DNA of 64,000 bases from Moniliophthora roreri. Lineage: Eukaryota > Basidiomycota > Agaricomycetes > Agaricales > Marasmiaceae. Positions 48,277-57,601 of the stretch are shown here, piece after piece. Numbering within the stretch: position 1 is the stretch's first letter; every line of letters begins with the position of its first letter. The position numbers were made by a program, and so were the translations under genes. The stretch spans positions 1-64,000 of the forward strand of contig LATX02000022.1 in the NCBI GenBank assembly GCA_001466705.2, in the 5' to 3' direction. The notes beneath the pieces were generated by a model, which had not been told where the DNA came from, did not search any database, and saw only the letters and a program-made list of their open reading frames with translations.

Positions 48277-50139
48277 CGATGTCTGAATGATGGTCGAAAA
48301 GATCTTCGCTGTTTACTAGAGCTGTCCCTTTTGACATTGGCCTTCTCGCGACTAGTCCTGTGCTACAGTCAGATCATGATGTACAGAAACAAGACCTGGA
48401 GAACAAACGAAAGTAGCACATCATGCCGACGGTTTGAACGAGTGGCATTGGCAACCAAGCTTGGACGTCAGCATTATCCTCGAACAACGTGTGGCACCAG
48501 AGGCTGACACGAGGCACGGCGATGCGCCGCCCATTAAGCGCACCATCTGCCCCAGCCCTTTCGATTCATAGCAGATCATCGATGGGAGGCATATCACCGT
48601 GTCCGTTAACTATTCAACGCCCGGTAGTACGTGATTTGGCTAGCTATGAGTCGTGGCAAGGAAAAGTGTTCTTGGACAGTCGTCCCATCTATCAAGTGCC
48701 CCATTCGAATCTACAGGTTAAGTTCTTGCATCATGCTTTCAGAACCAGCGGTAGTCAGCGAGAATCGTTGAACTACTCACCTCAAAAGATTCCGGCGGTG
48801 TTGAACTAGACGTGCCTCCTCACTCGAGATGAAGTTCGCATCATCAGCACCTCCGGATTTTCAAGCTCAAGGACGAGTTCATTGTCGCAAAGCTCGATCA
48901 GAAGCTACCTGAGAGAGGCGAAACAAGAGAAATCTAGTACACGGGAAGCTGGTACTTTGCGATTTGACTGTTAGCTGGTAACTGGTCAGTACGAGGGTGT
49001 CTTGGAGATAATGCAACACAAACCGCCCTGGAATGTTATCGAAGACGAATGCTAGGTCCCATACTAACGTTAAATTTCCTCTAGCTTCGACATGCCAAGT
49101 TACGCGTTTGTTGAGTTTCCATCGTTTGTTGCATCTGCAAAAGGCACACATCGGATGAACATGAATGGAATTGCATCCCAAAAATACACCACGTACTGGC
49201 TTTAGATTGCTTTGTTTGCTCGAGCATCCCCCAACCAATTGTTTGTCCATAGATTCTTCTTCTGCTAACAATTACTGTGTTCCAGCTTCTTGAGCAATCG
49301 AAACTCCATGGTGCGTTCAAGTAGCATATCGTTATTCCTTAAGACCAAGAGGATTAGAAGGAACATGGAGAAGGTCGCGACGGAAGATCATCCAATGTCG
49401 TGCGAAACGCCGCTCCCGCGACTTGATTTTTCTCTCTCACGTTCTCTGACCAAAAATTTATACCGAGCGTCAGGCTTTGTCGTCGAACCCGCCAGCGAGT
49501 ACGACCCCTCTCAGAGAACGTTATCACGGAACATTCGGTCTGAAGGCATGTAATCATCAGTGAGTAATAAAACATAATGGTTATATGTTTTTCGAAAACG
49601 ATTTCAAGCGGATCGTAACGACACGCATGGGTGCTAGAGTGCCTCGTTTGGGAATGTCCGAGTCATCCAATTCAAGGGAGAATCGAATTACTGGATATGA
49701 TTAAAAATTTTACGATGGCCTGGCGTCATAAGTTAGCTGAAACATCTAGTGAATACCATCTTACATCTTACCCGTACGTCCCGCTCTTCCCTCCCTACAG
49801 CAACCAAGTAGGCTCGATCAAGGGGAATGGTGTGAGGAAAAGGGTTCAGAGTAAAATGGACTTTCTTCGAAAGCACGAAAGCACCAAATTCCAACAAGAA
49901 TCTTGTTGTTTTCAGGATCGGCAGCTGGAGGGATTAATCCGAGTTCTCATTCTTATGGCGTTTAGGATGGACTAGCATTTTGAAATGTGTAACACAAGTA
50001 GTCATGACAATTGCCTCTTAGTTTTACAGTCCCCTTCTTTCGCCGAGTACTTCCGAGATTTAGCCTGAACATATCCCGAACATAAATTAATGCCCTGCAG
50101 CATCTATCAGGCTTCTTGTCCCATTATCCGCCTCAACCG
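48277..50139. other. Spacer, no gene recognised
   Basis: About 1.9 kb. Short ORFs on the plus strand (48489-48809, 49290-49553, 49631-49975) and minus strand (49271-48879) show no domains and no convincing splice chain. No repeats found. Confidence 0.4.
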
Positions 50140-51279
50140 ATGATTCTTCCGCGCTGGTTTGCTCACGCTCTGCAGGTTGCTGCGGCGACTGAAATTCTCT
50201 ATGATGGACGGGTTCCATTATCCACGCAGAACGCGAGCCTTGACGCCTCCGCCGATCCCTTCTTGACGTACGAGCTATCCTCTATATGATCCTTCATTCG
50301 GATATTTACTATTACTCTATACTTGACATTTTCAGCGTCGTAAAAGGCAGTGAGCCTGCTACCCATGCATGTGCCATACAACTTATAACCCTCTTCGTTT
50401 ATGGCTAACCCTGCACACCCAGTATTCTGGCTTCCTCGGTGAAGCAGTAGCACCAACCCCTCTATGGCGCAATGCTCCAGAACAGGTCATCTCCATTACT
50501 ATCGATAATTCTTCAGTTTTCGTACCAGGAGGGGGCGCACCTCAGCTTGGTTTCCGGCGTACTGAGCTTATCGCTCAAAAGAAGGGCAGCGACTTGAAGC
50601 AGATTATGGAGACAGGAGTCACCCAATTCCATTTCTCCATCAAGGCCGATACTGAGCATCCCCTAAACCTCATGCACGAACACCAAATCGTGTTCATCGA
50701 ACCGAGTGACGGGACACATGTCTTTGGTGTACAATTGGGTGAGTAAAAACCATTCCTTCAACTTCGCCTTGAATGCCACTTTTTTTTTGCTAAGCACGCA
50801 CATGTTATGTACCGTACAGGCTCTCCATTTACAAACCCAACCGGTACACTTCCAGCACCTGACGCCGATTCATTCAAAGTATTGGACCACGCTCTCAACG
50901 TCCTCTTCAAGACTCGGTTCACTCCAGACGCATGGCACAACTTTGCGGTACAAGTCGATTGGGAAAAGCTAACGTTGCAAATCTTTTATTCTACGGACGC
51001 AGATCCGTTGGCAGCTGTGACGGGTGTGGTATCCAATCCTACCGTTGCCCGAGGAGTCGTGGGTGACTTCCATTTTGGTGTCTTGAAGGTGAGTTGAAGC
51101 AGTGCGTCTCGTTGCTAACTATCTCCAACTGAATGACTTTTGCGCGTAAATCATAGTTACCTCTTGTCAACCCTGCTGATTCGCCGGCTGATCAAGGTGA
51201 CGTCGTGCACCACGGAATACAAGAAGGGACAAAGGAAGGGTTGTTGTATTCAGGCGTGTTTGTCACCCGAGTTCAGTGA
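50140..51279 (+). CDS. Glycoside hydrolase family 131 beta-glucanase
   Basis: Predicted 288-aa secreted enzyme; GH131 members cleave beta-1,3/1,4/1,6-glucans in fungal or plant walls (family knowledge). Exons: 50140-50267, 50336-50366, 50423-50738, 50820-51088, 51157-51279. A short, fairly poor signal-like start (MILPRWFAHALQVAAA) precedes TEILYDGRVP. Motifs: VVKGSEPATH/YSGFLGE, TPLWRNAPEQVISITIDNSS, VFVPGGGAPQLGFRRTELIA, TGVTQFHFSIKADTEHPLN, HEHQIVFIEPSDGTHVFGVQ, SFKVLDHALNVLF, TPDAWHNFAVQVDWEKL, GDFHFGVLK/LPLVNPADSP, EGLLYSGVFV. No carbohydrate-binding module. The second intron uses a GC donor (CAT/GCATGT) to join EPATH to YSGF; the other introns are GT-AG. A plant-wall or own-wall role cannot be told apart. 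Confidence 0.9.
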
Positions 51280-51601
51280 TAGCCTTTTTTCCAACTTGGG
51301 GTACGGTCGTGAGGGGGAAAAAAAAATGCAGGTGTAAATGGTTCTAAAGAAGATCTATAAATCTACATTGGGAAGGAGATACGCATGCAATTGTACATTG
51401 AACGATTTGAACGCGTTGGTCAATGGAGACAATATCTAGGAGACAAACGTATATATTTGACAATTAAAAAAAAAGAGCGCGGTATGCATTTGTATGCAGT
51501 ACGATATTGTAGAGATCGTGAGTACGTCGACACCCAAAAGGTTGACCGTAATCTACGGTACCGAGAAAGACCGTCCGTCCGTCGGAAAAAAGTTCGAAAG
51601 G

Positions 51602-51604
<3 letters not shown>

Positions 51605-51637
<33 letters not shown>
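51605..51637 (+). repeat. 33-base homopolymer A tract
   Basis: Thirty-three A in a row between GAGT and GGG. It lies between the convergent GH131 and TDT genes. On the minus strand it extends the TDT frame as a run of Phe codons, so the true end of that frame depends on the exact tract length, which sequencing often gets wrong. Confidence 0.85.
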
Positions 51638-51639
<2 letters not shown>

Positions 51640-51640
<1 letters not shown>

Positions 51641-53114
51641 AAATATCGCTTAATGGTGGTTGTGTCCGTGCCCGTGCCCGTACTGGCTGGTGCCGGCGCT
51701 TGAAAGGGAACTGTGTCTCGCTTTCTCAAGATGGCAAGAGTATCTTTGATAACATCTTCCTCCTTGGAGAAAAAGATCAGACCCTCGTAAAAGGCCAGAA
51801 TGGTAAGGAAAAAGAGATTTTGCCCAAGTAATGCACATGATAGTGGTGAAAATAGCATGGATGGTGAAAAAACGAGAACTTCACCGAGGACTTTTGTTGT
51901 GCTGATCCATCCGACATTGGGGAAGGTCAAAGCCCAACCTGCGGGATGATTATGAATATTAGGATGCGTGGCGAGCAGCGTTTCAACTTACAGCCCAGAA
52001 CCTCGTTCAGGTGCTTGTGGACTTTGAACCACCAAGGGATGGCGCCAAAGATGAAAAGGAAGACAGCAAGGCCGTACAGCATCAAGGCGGATAAGACACT
52101 AACGGCGAACCAGATCTCTCCGGCTTGTGGGGGTGATGAGATTATGAGCATCAAGGCTGGACGGAAGAATTTAGTTCCAGAATCCGTTGCTTTGTTTCAT
52201 TAATTCCACTTACAGTCGCCTTGCATTTTTACCAAGGTTGATAAGGGCAAGCGCGGTGAACCCGGGTGGTCCAGCAGCGACGAAAGCTCCGTTAGCCTGA
52301 TGACCCTCAAGGAAACCGGTCTGGATGATATGAGCCAAACGAGCCGAGTAATTTGCGAGAGAATCTTACCGTCATGATTCTAAATAATTGGGTTAGTCCA
52401 TTGTCTTTCATCCAGCATTACCAAGAGCTACTCACCGAATGATGTAGATGCAAATGTAGAAGAACGTCATAAAGAAGCCCAAGCCTGTAGCATGGACAAT
52501 TAAGTAAAGGGGAAAAATAGTATCGTCATGTCACCCACCCTGGAAGAAGTATCCTGTAAACAAAACACCGATTGCCCTTGTGTCCTCCGTAGTTATGATA
52601 TTCAGCACGTTGAAAGCCACGACTCCGACCAGCATCTAATTTGAAGTGAATTGGTGTTCATGAAGTGATGGAAAATCAAGAATGTATAAGCCGGTGTGAA
52701 ATACGACCAGTCGTGGGGTTTGTTGAACCAAATCATCAACACGGGGAAACAGCCTGAGGTGATGAGAGAGAAGACGCCATATACCCTAAAACGAACCAAA
52801 AGAGGGCGATGAGAGAGAAGAGGGCATATATCAGGGAGCTCGAGACGCTGACGTGCCCTGTGGGCACAGCATAGTTGATTGTACCAATGATGATTGTTGC
52901 AAATGAAAGTACCTATAGGGATAACCAAGTCATGATTGATACATCGCACCAAAAATAGATGGCAAGTATGGATGCACGACTAGAGGCACGAAGATTCCTT
53001 TGACTGGATCCTGCATGAGTCTCCATGCTTGTCTAGGATAGACTAAGTTGAGATGTGGCAAAGCGAATGGCGGTGTAAAAGGGAAAGGTGATTGTCTGAC
53101 GCCAAGACAATTTG
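51640..53114 (-). pseudogene. TDT/SLAC1-type anion (C4-dicarboxylate) transporter, 5'-truncated
   Basis: Relatives are 10-TM plasma-membrane anion transporters (Mae1/TehA/Ssu1/SLAC1). Readable segments: YPRQAWRLMQDPVKGIFVPL, LSFATIIIGTINYAVPTGHV, VYGVFSLITSGCFPVLMIWF, NKPHDWSYFTPAYTFLIF, MLVGVVAFNVLNIITTEDTR, LGFFMTFFYICIYIIR, TANGAFVAAGPPGFTALALI, EIWFAVSVLSALMLYGLAVF, FGAIPWWFKVHKHL and TFPNVGWISTTKVLGEVLVF. About the first two to three TM helices are missing: coding similarity stops near 53110, where the inverted-repeat arm begins (53131). Other faults are a frame slip at a 47-bp duplication (about 52785-52840) and no usable GT donor after TFLIF (about 52660). The C-terminus runs into the poly-A tract. 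Confidence 0.7.
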
Positions 53115-53529
53115 CTATGAGACACCCGTCAGGCTGACCTCGCTTCTTTTGCTACCACCACAACACATTCCTTTTGCCCTCTCTTTAATCCTTCCAACGC
53201 AACCCCGTCATTCGCTAAGGAGAGCAATGGCACGGTTGCATCTGCCCGAGTAACACTGTCGGGTAACAGGAGGAAATTCTTCGTGTGTTTTGTAGCATAT
53301 CTTTCAGGGTTGGGGCTTAGATTATATCGGTGAGCCTTTGTTTTTCCCAAAAAATAAAAGAAAATCTAATTCTTGCAGCGCTGTATAGCCGTTTATGAAC
53401 GTCATGTTGCAATGATTTGTTTCGCTATTTGTCTCGTTCTACGTCGGATCCAAGGGCTTTGGCTCCACTGTAAACAAGGTACGCCCCTTGCTTCTTTGAT
53501 TATCTACCAAGTGTTCACAATCGTACGCA

Positions 53530-55081
53530 GGTAGCAGAGCTACATCTTGCATCGACGCAATCCTCAACGTCTTCTGCATCATTGGAGATATCATGTTCAG
53601 TTTCCTGGGCTCCGGCTCCCGCTCAGCCTTGGACAACCTTCATACAGTACACGAGCAGCTTCCCATAGCGGTTCTTAAGGGAGACGTATTGTCGGCCATC
53701 AGGAGAGCCGTCCAGCGCGGGCGGCAATGGAAATGCGAATGGGCTCGCAAACTATTCTTACCCAGTCATCGACTCACCGTGCAACTGCAATTTCCCCAAT
53801 CAAGCAGGGACGAAACCCAATGCTACCCGTATCGTACCAGTACCACCACCACGTCCTTCCGCTAAATCCTCATCTACCCATCCTACGTCATCTTCGCCGA
53901 GGAAACCTGGGAAACACATTCTTAGACTTTTCTTCCCTCGGTTTATCCACTTACACTCCATACCAACAACATCGCTTGTCCTACTACCACCTCCTTTCCT
54001 TGCACCTTCACAGGAAGAGGCTGCACAAACGCCATTCGTATACAGAACGTCGTGGTGTCCGGGAAATGGTGCTGTCTTGAAAGATGGCGCGAGGGAGAGA
54101 GAGCAACGCAAGGTTTTCCACGATCGCTCTTATTCTCGCGTAGGCCCTCGAGCCCCGAATAGCGATGCGCCGGTTGGAGATGAGCGTTTCATGGATATAG
54201 ATTCGAGTGAAGTAACAGGAGAAGGAAAAGAAAGAGTTTATCAGAGGACATTGATATCGAGTCGGACGGAACCTCCACTATTCACGGTGCCTCGTTCGAG
54301 TTGCAGTGCAGGCGTGGTGCTCGGGTTGACGATTAGGCCAAGGGCTAGTGGGAGTACCTGCCGGTAGCGCTACCAAAGTCGGTGCCGGCGAAATAAAGGT
54401 TTCGACGAGGAGACCGGTGCAGTCAAGGTCCTTATCTGAGTCAGTCCTCTGTATCAACCTCGTTCGATTGCCAAACCCGGATTCCGATGATGACCGAGTG
54501 CCCAAAGACTTTATACAAAAAGTGCATTCGCCCAGGAGGACGACTTTGTCAGGCCTACTTCTCAATCAGAGAGCTTTCGGGTGATCCAAAGACTGAAGCC
54601 CGGCGCTGAGTTGAAGCTATAATCAAAGCTGAAGGATGAACATTAAACACATCCAGCGAAGATACAAGGGCTCATGGTCACGGTCAGGATAAATCACCCT
54701 CGTTGCCGTCACTACGTTGGAGATAGCTGCGTCGAATGCGTCTGTCGTGCAAAGTGGTACAAGGGCTATCGGTACGGGCGATGGAACCTCTGAGGCTAAA
54801 GGCCTGCACACCACACTTATTACTACAACCAATGTGGCTACATGGACCTCTCTCTCTCTCCCATGTGGTATTGGTACTTATTGAATAGGAATTCTGATTT
54901 CTTACCTTCTTTATTGCTGATGAGTGCCACTGTATTCACGGAGACCTTTGTACTATCAACAACTGGCATTTTCATCATTGTAAAGATGTTGTCATCGAGC
55001 GCTCTTTACGTGTATGATTCAAGGAACGGTGATCATGGCATGAAAGGAGGAACGAGGATCGATATTAGAAACTTGAGGTGA
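53530..55081 (+). pseudogene. Unidentified Ser/Pro-rich gene, right-arm copy
   Basis: One frame reads from VAELHLASTQSSTSSASLEI through one TAG (in SFP-stop-RF) to NANGLANYSYPVIDSPCNCN, RIVPVPPPRPSAKSSSTHPT, LVLLPPPFLAPSQEEAAQTP, DGAREREQRKVFHDRSYSR and DIDSSEVTGEGKERVYQ. Later frames give GAGEIKVSTRRPVQSRSLSE and CIRPGGRLCQAYFSIREL, then a hydrophobic end. The layout is the same as on the left arm. It could be a multi-exon gene with an unusual low-complexity domain, or a relic. No family recognised. Confidence 0.35.
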
Positions 55082-55629
55082 AATGAAAAGAGAACGATCG
55101 ATAACACAACTTCCCGCTTTTCGGTTCACAATTGCTCCCTTTGCGCCCAGACCCTAATCTGCTGCCCTTCCTCTTGCAGTATTCGAATCACCACAACACG
55201 ACACCAACTGCCCAGTCCTGGAATAAAGGTCGTGAAAGGTACATCGCATCGTGCCTTGGGCATGTAGCATTGATTTCATGTGGCGAGATTGCCTGGCTCC
55301 GAAAAGGTGCTTGATCGATAGGTGCGCAACACGTTAAAACCTGCAGATGGTAGGCGCCGCCTCATGCACCATGAGTCATTTCGCCTGGTAGCTCAGAACG
55401 CAGGTCGTGATTGCTGCGGAAAGAGATAGTCATTTCACAAGTTTTGCGGGAAAATGGCCATAGATTTTCACCCTTGGGTATTGTTCGCGACTTCGGTGAG
55501 TTTCCTTCTTCATAGAGGGGTAGAAAGCGCGATGGGAGGTTTTGGACATGGAATGACTCGACGAGAGCGGAGGATGCGTCATGATGTATCGGTTCCATAT
55601 GTTTAGTGCGCTGTATCTCAAGGCAGTCA

Positions 55630-56022
55630 TCAGTAGGCGGAGTAGTGCCAATACGAGGTTATGAAATACCCTTGTTCTCCCATTATTCCCATATGACAGC
55701 AGCCACCCAAGCCCGACCTCCAAATCGTCACAGCTGTACACGGTTCATTCAGTTCCGATATAGATAGATCTGGTGGATACCAACTGGGCCGCACTAGGTG
55801 GGCATGGCGAATCAGAAACCTCTTCCTCCTCTGCCCGAGCTGAACTGCACCAGAATCGAAACCCGGTCTACTGCAAACACCATTATCGTTCGGCGGTTCT
55901 GTGTCCAAAATCTTGAAGGAGCACGACTCGAATGCACCGTCAAATGCTATTGTCTTCATGCAAGGTTGTTCAGCCGTTTCTACTATTGAATATCCTCCCA
56001 TCTTCGCGAGAACTTGGGACAT
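55630..56022 (-). pseudogene. Unidentified ORF family, right-arm copy
   Basis: Open reading of 130 codons starting MSQVLAKMGGYSIVETAEQP, then AFDGAFESCSFKILDTEP, FDSGAVQLGQRRKRFLI and WYPPDLSISELNEP. It reads straight across the spot where the left-arm copy needs a frame change (the left arm has about 80 extra bp after TTCGAGTCG), so this copy is the better preserved. Product unknown. Confidence 0.4.
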
Positions 56023-57047
56023 CGTAATTTTAGTTGTGGGATCCCCCTTTGAGAATCACCCGGAGATGTAAGATCATGCGAAAGGAGGTGATTGAGGGAG
56101 ACAGAGAGAGGTTAGGTGGTGCCATTTCGACCCTCTGGTCCTGGAAGTAATGAATGCGGAAGAGTGCCAAAAGGTAGTTGCGGTTTCAGCAAAGAGATGA
56201 TTTAAAAGGGTGACCCCTTGATTAGGATCTGAAGGCAAGGGTAGTGGAGGTACAATTCTCGGTGGTGAAATGGTGCTTGTAGGCGTTTTTATTTCTGGTC
56301 CCTGAGTGTGTGATAGAAGGATCTAGGGTAGTCACGGTGATAAGCTTTGAGTTGGATCTACGTTGAGAGAAAAGAAAAAGCGGCGACATATAACATACCT
56401 CTATAATTCTCTCGCACTATATTTTCTCTCTTTCTGCTTCGTCGCGATGACCATGGACCTCAGCAACTTTCCCCAATTCGATTTCCGGAGTGAATCTTCG
56501 CCTGAGCTGGATATTTGAAGAAAGAAAGGTATCGTCAGTTCTGGGATGACGTAGACATGGGACACCTACGCCGTTCCAACGGGCTTCGATGTTATAGATG
56601 TCACCTTTCTGAGAACAGGATATGACTGAAATAAGACCAGGGCGGGGCTGAGGGCATGAAAAGCAACGTTGAATGAGCTAGAGTCAGATTTCGTAGTGAT
56701 GGTTTGGGTGATGGCGCGGCTGACAATCGATAAAAGTGCTTGCTTCCAATTGCTGTTCGGTACTCGTCAAAATATTTGATCAAATATCTCTTCCCTCGAT
56801 TAGATGCTGTGTATTGAGCCGTTTCGACACAATACCAACCTGTTATCATAAAATTGAAGGTCCTGAGGGTTCAAGCTCACTGTTGTCATCCTGTTCTATG
56901 CTCGCTTTCTTTATGCTTTTGTGTCCATAACAGTGGGACTAGCCTTCAATCGTCCTGAATTTGGTTGGACTAGACATGCTTCGAAGTTTCAGGCACGATT
57001 CGCGTCTGCGACCTTTTCGCGACAACAGCATGTCATATTCGCATCGA

Positions 57048-57601
57048 GAAGTTTCAGATCAGCTGACTTGGACCAGTGATTTGGCGACAAATCAAAACAC
57101 ATCGATAATTGTCGGCCCGACAGGTGGATGACAACCTGAATCCTTGAGGCTCACCACAAGGCAAACGCAAGGCCGACTCGTGGGCTTTGAGCTCTACTTC
57201 CCTGTCCTCTTTCCCTTGACATTCTACTTGACTTCTTCAATTACCGTCACCATCGAAATACGTCCCATTCTGAGCACAAAACATAGGCCTCAAACTCATG
57301 GATTTGTTCAAGAGTCTTACAGGTAGAGTCATTGCTGTCCTTTGCAAGGCAGTTCTCTCCAATGTGTGCGTTCTTAGTCACCTGTATCACCATCTAAAAC
57401 TAAATTTTTTCACCAGATTGCCTGCCTCAGAGGCATCTGCCCCTTTGACTACATCAAACTCACAGCCTGAGGTAGGCCTTGTATTACTGCAGCAAGCAAC
57501 TTCCAACACTCTACCCAAAGCAAGCAACCCCACCAACAGCCTACCCTGCTCCCACTCCTCAGAACTCCAATAACCTACCACTCCAGCATTCTGCCTTAAC
57601 A
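57048..57601. other. Spacer into the AT-rich zone
   Basis: About 550 bp between the repeat arm and the ubiquitin-like gene. G+C and CG content fall here. A plus ORF 57298-57573 rich in Ser, Thr and Pro is probably fortuitous. Confidence 0.4.

Larger units (their letters stand above)
53131..57047 (-). repeat. Right arm of large inverted repeat
   Basis: Reverse complement of 3470-9197, about 3.9 kb, without the two N-joined duplications seen on the left. It carries the second copies of both unidentified reading frames. Differences from the left are scattered substitutions and small indels (for example an extra CGT codon in PDSDDDRVPKDF, and changes near 56930-57000). It is flanked on the left by the truncated TDT gene and on the right by the AT-rich, CpG-poor zone. 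Confidence 0.8.
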
